Made by a program: the position numbers and the translations under genes | Source of the DNA: Planctomycetota bacterium | GTDB taxonomy: Bacteria; Planctomycetota; Planctomycetia; Planctomycetales; Planctomycetaceae | Assembly: GCA_027618475.1 (NCBI GenBank) | Contig: JAQCEJ010000003.1 | Location: 1 to 64,000, forward strand | DNA: 64,000 nt | Reading direction: 5' to 3' | The notes under the pieces: model-generated | The model's database searches: none | What the model was told of the DNA's origin: nothing | What the model saw: only the letters and a program-made list of their open reading frames with translations | Shown here: positions 43,234 through 53,634 of the stretch, piece by piece | Layout of the letters: each line of letters opens with the position of its first letter | Numbering within the stretch: position 1 is the stretch's first letter

Positions 43234-44400
43234 ATGGTTCCCATGTCGATCGTTGAATTAGAAAAGTGTTGCCGAATGAGTTTGCCTGAATCGACGCCGC
43301 CTTCTTCCGATGCCGCAAGCGACTCGTCGTCCGATAAAGTGACCTCCATCGGCCTCGACGATCGCATCCTCGGCGACTTTCGCTTGCTGCGCCGGCTGGG
43401 GCGCGGGGGGATGGCCGAGGTCTATCTCGCCGAACAGACGTCGCTCAAGCGGCAGGTTGCGATCAAACTGATGCGCTCCGAACTCCTCTCCGACGAAAAA
43501 TCGTTGGCCCGCTTCAAACGTGAAGCCCTGGCCGCCGCCGGGCTCAATCATCCTAAAATTGTGCAGGTCTACACCGTCGGCGAGGCGGAGGGCGTGCAGT
43601 TCATCGCACAGGAATACGTGCAGGGTATGAATCTTCGCGACTTCATCGCGAAAAAAGGTCCGCCCGAAACGTCGGTCGCGGTACACATCATTCGGCAGGT
43701 CGCCCAGGCGTTGCAGTCGGCTCACGAAGCAGGAGTCGTGCACCGCGACATCAAACCCGAGAACATCATGCTCACCCGCCGCGGCGAAGTGAAAGTCGCC
43801 GACTTCGGCCTCGCTCAAGTCATGGAGCGCACCGATGGGATGAACCTGACGCAAGAGGGGACCACGATGGGGACTCCCTTGTACATGAGCCCCGAGCAGG
43901 TCAACGGCAAAAAACTCGACCCTCGCAGCGATCTCTACTCACTCGGCGTGACTTGTTATCACATGCTCTCCGGTCGACCCCCATTTCGCGGCGAGACGGC
44001 ACTCAGCATCGCCGTGCAACATTTGCAGAACGAACCTGAACCGCTCGCGGCGATTCGTCCTGATCTACCCCCGGCGTTATGCGACGTCGTCCGCAAGCTC
44101 TTGGCGAAAGACCGCGAACAGCGGTATCCCGATGCGAAAACGCTGCTGAACGATTTGAAACTCGTGACTCGTCAGATGAACGCCGGTCTCGAAACGGGAA
44201 ATCTTCCCGTACCAGAATTCTCCCTGTCGGAAGGGGATGTGCTTGATGTTCGGGACGAGGCCAACGACATTGCTCCCACATTCTGGAATGTCGCTCAATG
44301 GAAGATCTTCGTCGTTGCCTGCGTGGCCATCGGCCTGTTCGCCGCCCTCATCGGCTGGCTTTTTCGCCCCGAAAACCCGCTGAATGCACCGTTGCCTTAA
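43234..44400 (+). CDS. Ser/Thr protein kinase with C-terminal TM
   Basis: LGRGGMAEVYLAEQ; VHRDIKPENIML; DFGLAQ; GTPLYMSPEQ; C-terminal TM. Confidence 0.93.
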   Translation: MVPMSIVELEKCCRMSLPESTPPSSDAASDSSSDKVTSIGLDDRILGDFRLLRRLGRGGMAEVYLAEQTSLKRQVAIKLMRSELLSDEKSLARFKREALAAAGLNHPKIVQVYTVGEAEGVQFIAQEYVQGMNLRDFIAKKGPPETSVAVHIIRQVAQALQSAHEAGVVHRDIKPENIMLTRRGEVKVADFGLAQVMERTDGMNLTQEGTTMGTPLYMSPEQVNGKKLDPRSDLYSLGVTCYHMLSGRPPFRGETALSIAVQHLQNEPEPLAAIRPDLPPALCDVVRKLLAKDREQRYPDAKTLLNDLKLVTRQMNAGLETGNLPVPEFSLSEGDVLDVRDEANDIAPTFWNVAQWKIFVVACVAIGLFAALIGWLFRPENPLNAPLP

Positions 44401-44555
44401 GAGTTGCGTGCCGAGCATTTAAGACGGAAACGAAGAGTGCCAGCCCCGTGGCATGGAAGACATGTGGGATTCCTCTTTTCCGTTCGGCCCCTTCCGCATA
44501 TGATGACGGTGTACAGATTCCCCGCTACACTCGCGGCTTCCGGGATACCTCCGTC

Positions 44556-45311
44556 ATGAAACTGATCCCGATTTTCTGCATCGGATCGTTCTTCGTAACC
44601 TCACTCGTTACCGGCTGCGCCACTTTTACTCTTGCTGGTGCAGAACAGAACCATTCCGTTGCCGAAGACGAAGCGGCAGAGACTTCAACCGAATCGCAGC
44701 GACGCGGCGAGATTGTCGTGCTCATCCATGGTATGATGCGCAGCCCGCAGAGTATGAAATCGATGGAAACGTTTCTCAAAAACGAAGGTTACGACGTCTT
44801 CAACTGGGGGTACTCGAGCACCTGTTGCAGCATCGCCGAACTGGGTGAGAAGCTGCAAACCGATCTCGCCGAATACCGCGAGACGCATCCGGGCAAAGTG
44901 AATTTTGTAGCCCATAGCCTGGGCAACATCATCACCCGCTGGGCACTCACACAAGGGACACCCCCCGAAGAGGTCGGCCGCGTCGTGATGCTCGCACCCC
45001 CAAATCATGGTTCGACGATGGCCGACACATTCACGCCGATCATCGGCGAGATCATCAAACCGATCGCCGAATTGCAAACCGACGCCGAGAGCACGGCGAA
45101 CTCGCTTCCCGAAGTCAAGACCGCCGAGATCGGCATCATCGCCGGTGAGTACGACGACAAAGTGAGCATCGAAGAATCGCATCTCGAAGAAGAGTCTGAC
45201 CACATCGTGGTTCCGGCGTTTCATTCGTTCTTGATGTGGCGCGATGATGTGAAACAGCAGGTGCTGACGTTTTTGGAACAGGGTCAGTTTGAGCACGAGA
45301 ACGATGAATAG
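44556..45311 (+). CDS. Alpha/beta-hydrolase, probable lipoprotein lipase-like
   Basis: Lipobox LVTGC; VVLIHGMMRSPQSM; NFVAHSLGNIITRW. Confidence 0.88.
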   Translation: MKLIPIFCIGSFFVTSLVTGCATFTLAGAEQNHSVAEDEAAETSTESQRRGEIVVLIHGMMRSPQSMKSMETFLKNEGYDVFNWGYSSTCCSIAELGEKLQTDLAEYRETHPGKVNFVAHSLGNIITRWALTQGTPPEEVGRVVMLAPPNHGSTMADTFTPIIGEIIKPIAELQTDAESTANSLPEVKTAEIGIIAGEYDDKVSIEESHLEEESDHIVVPAFHSFLMWRDDVKQQVLTFLEQGQFEHENDE

Positions 45312-45370
45312 ACTCAACAGGTTAGCCGCGACGCACAGCGGAGCGCTAGCCCCCCAATGTACGATCTTCA

Positions 45371-45397
45371 AAACCCTCTCCCAGAGGGAGAGGGTTT
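45371..45397. terminator. Bidirectional hairpin between convergent genes
   Basis: aaaccctctccc-aga-gggagagggttt, 12/12 bp. Confidence 0.65.
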
Positions 45398-45402
45398 GAG
45401 CG

Positions 45403-46803
45403 TCAACCGTCGATCGTCGCAATCAACCCCTCATCGCGCAGTGCGACAACCGTCTTCTCAAACGCAACCGTCGCTTCGTCGATATCCTCGTGTGTATGTG
45501 CCGCCGAAAGGACGCCGCCGGTGCTGCTCATGTTGTCGACGCCGTGGTGACGCAGTAAGCGTTGATAGTGCTGGATGAGCGAGCCGGGCATCCCTTTCAA
45601 CCGGCCGGCGTCGGTCGTGTGCAGATCGCTGCGGCGGGATGCATTCTTGATCTGCTCGACATCGGTCTCGAAGTAGATGTGAAACGTCGAACTCGGGCCG
45701 TACACATAACCGGCGATGCCGTGCTTTTCGAGCACGGCGTCCCATTGCTCGCGTAAATACACCGTGACCGCGTTCGCGGTTTCAATCGGTTGTCCACTGG
45801 CGATGCGGTTGAGTGCGACGATTCCCGCCGCTGCCGACAACGGAGAACCGTTGAACGTCCCCTGATGCGTCACTCGCTGATGCCGGTCGTGATGAGGATC
45901 GCCGGTGAGATCGAACAACTTCATCACCTCGGCGATGCCGACGACCGCTCCGCCGGGGAGTCCTCCTGCGAGTATTTTCGCGAAGCACGACAGGTCAGGC
46001 GTCACGTCATGCAACTGCTGCGCGCCACCGGGGGCGAAACGAAACCCCGTGACGATTTCATCGAAGATCAAGAGCACACCATGCCGTCGTGTGATGTTTC
46101 GGAGCCCCTGCAAAAACTCCGTCGAAATCGGTACGCGGCCCCACGAGGCCCCCGACGGTTCGAGAATCGCCGCCGCGATGTCGCTCTGCTTGTTGAGCGT
46201 TATATCAACAAGATCGAGATTGCCATCGGGGATCGTCACATGGTCGCCGCGAATATGCGCGGGGACACCGAGCGACCCATCGGCATCGAACGGGGGTTGA
46301 AACCCGTGAATCACGCCGTCGTGCCAACCGTGAAAATGTCCTTCGAAGCGGAGGATTTTCGTCCGTCCCGTAAATGCCCGCGCGAGCCGCAACGCGAGAT
46401 GCGTCGCTTCGGTCCCCGAGTTGACGAACCGCACCCGCTCGGCGGAGGGAACTATCTTCTGCACGAGTTCGGCCCATTCGATATGCCGGGGGTGATCGTT
46501 GCCGAAGTGCGTTCCGTCCGCCGCCGCTTCACGAATCGCCTCGGTGATCTCATCGTCGGCGTGACCGAGGATCAGCGAACCGTTCCCCATGAGAAAGTCG
46601 ATGTATTCGTTTCCGTCGACATCCCACTTGCGCCCGCCGCGTCCATGCGTGATGTACAGCGGCACGGGGACGAAGTGTCGCAAGTCGTGCCCGACACCCC
46701 CCGCGAGAGTTTCTTGTGCACGAGCGTACCATTTCAGACTCTCGGGGCGTTTGGCGGCGTAGGCGGCGATGAGGTCGTTCGTTTTATTCTGGCTCATCCT
46801 CAT
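45403..46803 (-). CDS. Class III aminotransferase (glutamate-1-semialdehyde aminotransferase-like)
   Basis: FVNSGTEATHLALRLARAFTGR; LIFDEIVTGFR; FAKILAGGLPGGAVVG. Confidence 0.9.
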   Translation of the reverse strand: MRMSQNKTNDLIAAYAAKRPESLKWYARAQETLAGGVGHDLRHFVPVPLYITHGRGGRKWDVDGNEYIDFLMGNGSLILGHADDEITEAIREAAADGTHFGNDHPRHIEWAELVQKIVPSAERVRFVNSGTEATHLALRLARAFTGRTKILRFEGHFHGWHDGVIHGFQPPFDADGSLGVPAHIRGDHVTIPDGNLDLVDITLNKQSDIAAAILEPSGASWGRVPISTEFLQGLRNITRRHGVLLIFDEIVTGFRFAPGGAQQLHDVTPDLSCFAKILAGGLPGGAVVGIAEVMKLFDLTGDPHHDRHQRVTHQGTFNGSPLSAAAGIVALNRIASGQPIETANAVTVYLREQWDAVLEKHGIAGYVYGPSSTFHIYFETDVEQIKNASRRSDLHTTDAGRLKGMPGSLIQHYQRLLRHHGVDNMSSTGGVLSAAHTHEDIDEATVAFEKTVVALRDEGLIATIDG

Positions 46804-46863
46804 CCCTCGAATAAGGCACCCTCACCCGGCCCTCTCCCGGCGGGAGAGGGAGATAGAGAAGAA

Positions 46864-48348
46864 TCACAACTTCGCGGCCAATAGATCATACAAACCGATC
46901 GCACCGCCGACAGCGCACATGAGCAAGACCACCGCCGACGCGACGCCACCGCCGATCACCCACCACTGCGGACGATACAACTTGGGGAGCGTCACGTTGA
47001 AATACAACACGCACACAAACACAATCGACAGCAGCAGGCTCAGTGAGAAAAACGCACCGAGGGCCGTCAGGATGGTGAAACTGACGCCGGTCCATGTCCA
47101 GACCATCGACGTCCCGAAAAACCAGAGCGCGATGACTGTCTTCACGCGATCGACAGAAATCTTCTCGAAGCGCGGCCAGATGGCGCTCAGAAAATCATGC
47201 ACGACCTGCGAGATCGTCTCGGGAATGCTGGCAAGAGTCCCCCAGAGGGCTGCCACCACAGCGACGTAATACACGGGGACAAGACCGGCGTGTATCTGCC
47301 GCCAGATGCTCGCCTGCTTGGTAAGGAGTTCCCACGCATTACCGCCGATCGGTTGTTCGCGGGGATAAAGCACCGTGGCTCCCGCCGCGAGAAACGCTGC
47401 GCTGACGATGGCGAGTACGATCGCTCCCATGCCGATGTCCCACCGCAGCGGCGAGAGAAGTACATGCAATCGACGGACCTGTGCGGGATCGTTCGGCAGA
47501 TAATCGATCCCTCGCATTGCCCGCTTGCGGATGGCTGCGATATCGGGGTGTGAATTGATCCCCCAGCCGTTCTGACTGATCCAGCTCGAATAGACGAGAT
47601 GACCGCTGAGACTGCCGCCGATGTAGCCGAAGATCGTCACGAGGTTGAGCACATAGGCCGTCTTTGCCGCTTCCGGCCCCCACTCAGGAACTTCGGGAAG
47701 GTGGCCGAAACTGATCGCGCCAATGATGAGATCACCGTAATCGGGACGAACCATTAACGTCGCTACCATTGTCCCGGCGACGATGATCCCGCAGATGATA
47801 ATCTGCTGCGTCTGCAATCGATCGAACGACGTGCAAATACTGAGCGAGAGGGCCGCCCCCAACAACAGCGATGTGAAAATATTCTGCCACGTATCGAAAT
47901 CGAGCGTCCCACCAAGAGAATCGGACGCCAGAAACGCAACCAGATTGCCGCACGGCTTGGCGACGGCGGTGAGTCCGGTACTGAGCAGGCAGACTTCGAC
48001 GACAATGACGGCGAGCAGGATCCACCCGCGTGGTCCGGGAATTCTGGCCAGCCGGTTTCCGATACGTTCTCCGGTGATCGCCGTATATCGTCCCACCAGA
48101 TAGGTGACGAAGACTCCTTTGACGACCACGCTCAACAAGAGCAGCCACAAGAGTTGAAACTCAGACCACGCCCCCAGCCCGGTGACCATGATCGTCTCCC
48201 CCGCCCCGAGCGAGAGCGACGTGATCACCGCTGCCGGTCCAAAAAACCCGGCGAGCCGCACCAGCTTACCAAGCGACAATGGTTCGGCGTAGATGCCTGT
48301 CAATTGCGGAATGTCGATGGGTCGAAGATCGGTTTTTGCATCCGGCAT
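46864..48348 (-). CDS. Nramp-like divalent metal transporter family protein
   Basis: Multi-TM; FGPAAVITSLSLGAGETIMVTGLGAWSEFQLLWLLLLSVVVKGVFVTYLVGRYTAITGE. Confidence 0.75.
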   Translation of the reverse strand: MPDAKTDLRPIDIPQLTGIYAEPLSLGKLVRLAGFFGPAAVITSLSLGAGETIMVTGLGAWSEFQLLWLLLLSVVVKGVFVTYLVGRYTAITGERIGNRLARIPGPRGWILLAVIVVEVCLLSTGLTAVAKPCGNLVAFLASDSLGGTLDFDTWQNIFTSLLLGAALSLSICTSFDRLQTQQIIICGIIVAGTMVATLMVRPDYGDLIIGAISFGHLPEVPEWGPEAAKTAYVLNLVTIFGYIGGSLSGHLVYSSWISQNGWGINSHPDIAAIRKRAMRGIDYLPNDPAQVRRLHVLLSPLRWDIGMGAIVLAIVSAAFLAAGATVLYPREQPIGGNAWELLTKQASIWRQIHAGLVPVYYVAVVAALWGTLASIPETISQVVHDFLSAIWPRFEKISVDRVKTVIALWFFGTSMVWTWTGVSFTILTALGAFFSLSLLLSIVFVCVLYFNVTLPKLYRPQWWVIGGGVASAVVLLMCAVGGAIGLYDLLAAKL

Positions 48349-48369
48349 CGAGATGTCCTTAACGATCGA

Positions 48370-49113
48370 TTAACACCGTCCACCACACGCTGCAATCGTC
48401 TGTCCGGTGACGAAACTCGAATCGTCCGATAACAGAAACTTGACGACCGATGCCATTTCCGAAGGATCGGCGACTCGGGCGAGCGGAGTTTCCGTCAGCA
48501 ACTTTGCGACGAGATCCTGATCGGCGTTGTGAATCATATCGGTCGCCGTCATTCCCGGTGCGACGCAATTGACGCGTACGTGCGGAGCGAACGCTTCGGC
48601 ACAATGGCGCGTGAACGAAATCACTGCTGTTTTCGTCGTCGCATAATGCACCATGTCTTTCTTGATCTTAATCCCCGCGAGCGAAGAGATGTTGACGATG
48701 CGGCCGAACTTGCGGGCAATCATTTCATCCTTCACAGCCCACGTCGGCAAAAACACACCGTCGACATTGACTTCGAACATTCGCTTCCAGTTGGCGAACG
48801 TGACCTCGTTGTGCGGTTCGTTGCGGACGATGCCGGCGTTGTTGACCAGAAAATCGATCGGACCAAGCTGTTCTCGCACGATTTGCATCAGACGAGTCAC
48901 TTCATCTTCGCGCGAGACGTCTCCCTTCACGAGGATTGCCTTCTCGGCATTCTTCTCGATCAAAGCGAGCGTCTCGTTCGCCCCCTTGTCGTTCTGTTGA
49001 TAATTGACTGCGACACGGGCACCGTGCGACGCCAGCATCTGGCAGATTGCCCTGCCGATCCCCCGCGCTCCCCCTGTCACGACAGCCGTTCGATTCGTGA
49101 AGAGTTTTTCCAT
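48370..49113 (-). CDS. SDR family oxidoreductase (FabG-like)
   Basis: VVTGGARGIGRAICQ; NNAGIV; MVHYATTKTAVISF (YxxxK). Confidence 0.94.
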   Translation of the reverse strand: MEKLFTNRTAVVTGGARGIGRAICQMLASHGARVAVNYQQNDKGANETLALIEKNAEKAILVKGDVSREDEVTRLMQIVREQLGPIDFLVNNAGIVRNEPHNEVTFANWKRMFEVNVDGVFLPTWAVKDEMIARKFGRIVNISSLAGIKIKKDMVHYATTKTAVISFTRHCAEAFAPHVRVNCVAPGMTATDMIHNADQDLVAKLLTETPLARVADPSEMASVVKFLLSDDSSFVTGQTIAACGGRC

Positions 49114-49129
49114 CGTTTTCAATATCCTC

Positions 49130-50566
49130 TCATTTGAGATCGTTAAGCAGCGACAGCGAGTTCTCGATCACTGCCGGGCCCCATTCGCGCGTGAATTGCG
49201 CCGGGAGCATGTAATTCTGGTACGACTCGTTGACTTCCATCCCCCCCTCGTCAAACGCTTTGGGCGTGGGGAGATAGCCGAGACAGCCGTTGCTGTAGCC
49301 GAGAAAATATGTGTGAGCGAGTGGGGAACGGCGTTTCACTTCGATCGCCAGTTCTGCAAACGGTTCGCCGTTGACCGCGACGATACCGATGTCGTTGACG
49401 CGCAGACCCCAGCAGACTAGATCGCGCGTTACCGGCTTGCCCTCGTCAATCGTTCGCAACACCAGCTCGGCCCAGTGTACCAGCCGTTGTGCGACGTGAA
49501 TCGGCCCGATCTTTCCGTCCGCTTGCGCTTTTTCCAAACGTGTCTGACAGTCGGTTAACGTTTTCTCAGCCGTAGTCCGTTCCGGCAATGGTGCCATCGG
49601 CAGCGTGATTCGCTTCGCGCCGACCGAAAAATGATTGAGCGTGTTTTCTGCGAGCGGTTCGTAGTCCCACAACGAAATCGCCGCAACCGATTGCACAATA
49701 CGTCTCGGCCCATGCTGATTGTGCGTACGAATCTGCGACCAGACCTTGAGCGTTTCGCCACCGAGCATGGCACCAATTCTTTCGAGGTCGTCATATTGTT
49801 CGGGTCCGCCGCTGCCGATGCCACAGCGCGGGCTGACATTCCCCGCCGCCCCCTGAAAAAAGAGTGACGGTGCCCCGGTCGTTCGTTCGACGATTTCGCG
49901 TGCCGGTCCGACGTAATCGGGAGAAAGTTGCGACGTCTTCGGGCCGAGCACGATCGTATGAGCCGCCGCGATCATGATCGTCGCGAGGGGGGTTCCCGAA
50001 AGATCGTCGATGCGAATCACTCCGACGTCATGATCAACTGCTCCATCGGGATTCTCCCCAATGATCACCCGACCGTCGGGCAAACGTTCGCGGCGATTAA
50101 TGCCGATCGGTGCATGCCCCTTCCCCGCACCAATTCGCGCGGGTTGCAATTTGTTGTCGGCCATCCTCGACACGCCGACGAGCGATTCTTCGAGCAGAGC
50201 GAGATAACGTTCCTGCAGCCGCTGCTGCTCGGGTGTGTCGGCCTGCCAACCGGGAAACATCGGCCCCAAATGCGTATGAGACGTATTGATCAGGACATTG
50301 TCGAAGGGAATCTGCAACTCATCACCGACGCGCTGGCGAATGCGTTCCACATGCGGCGATTGAATGAACAACACATCACACGCTAGCAGCACGACTTTGG
50401 TTTCCCCATCGCCGAGGACGAGAGCCGTTGCCGTCAGTTCCCGTTCGACCGATTCGGAGACGCATTCCTGCACGGTGTAACCCATCAGACGAATGCCGAC
50501 CGGCGGTGTGATGCAAACGCGACCGACACCGGCCAATAATATCTTCGCGGATGATGGTGGGCTCAT
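49130..50566 (-). CDS. Neutral/alkaline non-lysosomal ceramidase N-terminal domain protein
   Basis: GVGRVCITPPVGIRLMGY; LINTSHTHLGPMFPG; LFFQGAAGNVSPR. Confidence 0.85.
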   Translation of the reverse strand: MSPPSSAKILLAGVGRVCITPPVGIRLMGYTVQECVSESVERELTATALVLGDGETKVVLLACDVLFIQSPHVERIRQRVGDELQIPFDNVLINTSHTHLGPMFPGWQADTPEQQRLQERYLALLEESLVGVSRMADNKLQPARIGAGKGHAPIGINRRERLPDGRVIIGENPDGAVDHDVGVIRIDDLSGTPLATIMIAAAHTIVLGPKTSQLSPDYVGPAREIVERTTGAPSLFFQGAAGNVSPRCGIGSGGPEQYDDLERIGAMLGGETLKVWSQIRTHNQHGPRRIVQSVAAISLWDYEPLAENTLNHFSVGAKRITLPMAPLPERTTAEKTLTDCQTRLEKAQADGKIGPIHVAQRLVHWAELVLRTIDEGKPVTRDLVCWGLRVNDIGIVAVNGEPFAELAIEVKRRSPLAHTYFLGYSNGCLGYLPTPKAFDEGGMEVNESYQNYMLPAQFTREWGPAVIENSLSLLNDLK

Positions 50567-50582
50567 GATGTTCCGGACTCGA

Positions 50583-52730
50583 CTAATTGCGCGTCAACCA
50601 CGGATGTTTCGCATGCGCGGCGGTATCTTCTTCGGGGGTGAGATGATAAAATTGATCTCCCTGCTTCAAATACAGAATCTTCCACGCGCGATCGGATAAG
50701 ATGCGATCGTCGACCTTCGACATCACCTGTTCCATCGCCGCGGAACCCTCGGGACCGAAATTGAGAATCACATTTCCCAGAACGCGCCAGCCCCATTCGC
50801 CGTCGGTTCGTTGGCAGGCGTCGCCGTATTGATTGAAAAACTTCGTTGCGATCTTCAACGCCGCGGTTCGCGCCGGGTCGTCCTCGGGCAAACGGGCGTG
50901 CATCGCGGCATAGGCCACCGCCGCACGGACTTGAACGGCGTGATCGGCATCGTGCTCCATCACCTCTCGCATTGCCTGCGAGACCTCGGTCGTTGCACCG
51001 AAGCTGCTGCTTAAGTTGACGATCGCCAATTCTCGCGAGTAAGGATTCTCATCCTGCTTTACGATATGCAACAGTTTTGCCAGCACGTCGGGATCAGCCG
51101 GTGCGCCGACGCGAGAGAAGTAATACAACACCAGTTCGCGATTTCGCGACTCGTCATCGGTGAGACGATCGACAAGCAACTGTTTGTCCGCCGGCGTGAG
51201 ATCCCCTGCTGCATTCATCGCCGTCAACACTTCGGGAATCGTACGAAAATGAAATTGAAACGTACTCTGCGGTTCGAACGCCGCCTCGATCAGCGTTTCC
51301 ACTTTCCCTTCGGCAGGAATTTCGCCGAGAGCGACCGCCGCAAGACAACGGACCGAGTTTTCGGGATCGTTGAGCGCCGCGATGACCACGTTATACGTTT
51401 CACCAACCTTATTTGCGGCGATCGCTCGTAACGCAGTACGGCGGACGTAAACATCGTCATCGTTCACCGCGACCGCATATTGCTCGGGGGTAAGTTTGAC
51501 TTTTCCCTTCAGAGCGAGAGTCAACAATCGACGGCGGGCGAAGATGTCGTCGCTCGTCAGACTCTCGATCGGTTCGGCGTGCGGTGTTTCGTCGGGCCAG
51601 TCGATCCAGGCTTCCGAATCGTAACCGCTTTCGAGTTCGCGACCGAGAAACATAATGCGCGCCCGGCCCGCCGGCATCTCGCCCCGCGTGCGAAACGACG
51701 TCAGCACCACCGGCGATTTCTGCTCTTTGATTTTCTTGTCGAGCGCATTCAGCGCCACTGCTTCTTTCGGACTGAACAGACAAATCTCATCCACAACCGA
51801 ACCATCGAGCCATTCATCGATCGACCAGACGGCGTTTCCCGCCGTCCGCACGCCGTCGTCGACCAGCCATTTCATCGGACGGTTCGGCTCGTCGCCATGC
51901 ACGCAAACAGCGACTTTCTTGCCGTGTGTGCTGAGTTGCTTTTTGAGCAATCGCAGAAACTCAGTGATATGCCCGCCGCGCATTGTTCGCCACGCCTCTT
52001 TATCGAATTCTTCGGTGCGAATATCGACGCCATATTTTTTCTTGAACTCTTTGACGATCGGTTCGCTGTAGCCGAACTCATCTTCGTATCGCTGCGAAAA
52101 ATTCTCGGCGTAGGTGAGAAACGCGATGCCGTCGTAGTCGCCGTCGACGACGTACTTCGTGAGATAATCGGCCATTGCCTGCCGGGCCTCGGGATAGGCG
52201 AACTCGATCGGTCCCCCCTGCCGCCACGTTCCCCATTTATTGACAGGCGCCCATTCGGGGTGTTCGATGCGCAGCTTATCTTCGATAGCGTACGGAAAAC
52301 CCGAGTACCCGGCGTCGGCCTGCGAGCCGTTGTCGAATAGGCCATAGGTCAGCCAGATTTCCAGCCCCTGCTTCTTTGCTTCGGCGACGGCGATGCGATT
52401 GGTTTTGACGACACGATACTGCAAATCGCGCCACCAGTCCCAGATACGGGCGAAGATGCGATTTTCGGGGCGGATGACGAACTCTTCCCCCCAGATTTCA
52501 TCCTGTCCCCCGCGCCACCAGATGCGATTCGCATGAAAATTCTCGCGGCACGCGGTGAATGCCGCCTCGATCGTCGTCGCCGAATCGACCGGTGGAAAGG
52601 TGATGAGATCCTGATTGTCGCCGGTGCTGAAATAAACGGTGCGCGGGTTGCCATCGACCGGTTCACCGGCGGAGACGGCGTTCATCAAGCCGACGACACA
52701 GACAATTGCACAGCCAAGTGGAAATCGCAT
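50583..52730 (-). CDS. Secreted glycoside-hydrolase-like domain protein with C-terminal HEAT-like repeats
   Basis: Signal peptide; TIM-barrel-like N-half; 'VYVRRTALRAIAANKVGETYNVVIAALNDPENSVRCLAAVALGEI' repeats. Confidence 0.65.
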   Translation of the reverse strand: MRFPLGCAIVCVVGLMNAVSAGEPVDGNPRTVYFSTGDNQDLITFPPVDSATTIEAAFTACRENFHANRIWWRGGQDEIWGEEFVIRPENRIFARIWDWWRDLQYRVVKTNRIAVAEAKKQGLEIWLTYGLFDNGSQADAGYSGFPYAIEDKLRIEHPEWAPVNKWGTWRQGGPIEFAYPEARQAMADYLTKYVVDGDYDGIAFLTYAENFSQRYEDEFGYSEPIVKEFKKKYGVDIRTEEFDKEAWRTMRGGHITEFLRLLKKQLSTHGKKVAVCVHGDEPNRPMKWLVDDGVRTAGNAVWSIDEWLDGSVVDEICLFSPKEAVALNALDKKIKEQKSPVVLTSFRTRGEMPAGRARIMFLGRELESGYDSEAWIDWPDETPHAEPIESLTSDDIFARRRLLTLALKGKVKLTPEQYAVAVNDDDVYVRRTALRAIAANKVGETYNVVIAALNDPENSVRCLAAVALGEIPAEGKVETLIEAAFEPQSTFQFHFRTIPEVLTAMNAAGDLTPADKQLLVDRLTDDESRNRELVLYYFSRVGAPADPDVLAKLLHIVKQDENPYSRELAIVNLSSSFGATTEVSQAMREVMEHDADHAVQVRAAVAYAAMHARLPEDDPARTAALKIATKFFNQYGDACQRTDGEWGWRVLGNVILNFGPEGSAAMEQVMSKVDDRILSDRAWKILYLKQGDQFYHLTPEEDTAAHAKHPWLTRN

Positions 52731-52937
52731 AAATGTCCTTCGCTAAGAAACGATGTGATGCAAACGATGCCACGATCGATCGCGTGGGCTGCAATATACG
52801 GTAGCATATCGGACGAACGGTCGCGACTTGAGCCACGTAAAAAAATGATTCTGTTGCCCAGCCAAGTGCGATTGATCTTTCGCCTGCCGATGATCACACT
52901 AGAAGGGAACAAACCCACACGTCTGGAAGAAACGAAT

Positions 52938-53012
52938 AGAGCCGCGCACGCAGTAAGCGGAAAATAGTATTACCGCCAGCTATAAAGAACCGCTTACTGC
53001 GTGCGCGGCTCT
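52938..53012. repeat. 75-bp inverted-repeat element
   Basis: agagccgcgcacgcagtaagcgg / ccgcttactgcgtgcgcggctct, 23/23 complementary. Confidence 0.85.
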
Positions 53013-53606
53013 TTACACGTCCCATTCGAGATTCCGCCAGCGCTTTCTCGCAGTGAAGGCAATCGCGAACAACAAAACGACCGCTGCTAGCGCGAACAGC
53101 TCGATGGCAGGGCTCCATACGTTCGACGAAAACAGGGCATCGATCGATACGATCTCGACCACAAGCAGCATCACAATCGAGCTACTGATGACGATGAGTC
53201 CGCGCCGATTCTGTGCGTACGTCAGCAACGTCAGAGCGGTGGTCAAGATCAAGCCATAACCAGCCAAGATGAGGACAACCACGGGTATCGACAACTGCAT
53301 ACTCTGCCCGGTGATCGCCGCGTAGACGATGATGTTCAGCGTATGCACGCCGGCGATAATCCCGGTATCCATGGCAATCGATTCGCAGAGATTGCGCCAC
53401 AAATCTCTGCGTGCGACGGGCCGCATCAATTCGATGACGAACGTGCGACGTCGCAGATCCCATTGCTGGAGGAGCATCAGTGACGGGGCCATGAGCGACA
53501 TAAGTAATATCGACACATGCTGTCCGCCCAACAACATGGATATATCACCGTTCAACGCCAGCGACATCAGAGCCAGCATGATCCACATCATGACGACCAA
53601 CATCAC
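53013..53606 (-). CDS. ABC-type permease, C-terminal part (probably frameshifted with upstream ORF)
   Basis: Multi-TM ORF beginning inside a TM with no good start/SD. Confidence 0.6.
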   Translation of the reverse strand: MMLVVMMWIMLALMSLALNGDISMLLGGQHVSILLMSLMAPSLMLLQQWDLRRRTFVIELMRPVARRDLWRNLCESIAMDTGIIAGVHTLNIIVYAAITGQSMQLSIPVVVLILAGYGLILTTALTLLTYAQNRRGLIVISSSIVMLLVVEIVSIDALFSSNVWSPAIELFALAAVVLLFAIAFTARKRWRNLEWDV

Positions 53607-53634
53607 ACAAAAAAAGAGCAGATTTTTTTCCGCT

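Noticed and set aside
45790-46884. 364-aa plus-strand ORF
   Set aside because: Antisense to the class III aminotransferase; C-terminus encoded by an intergenic repeat.
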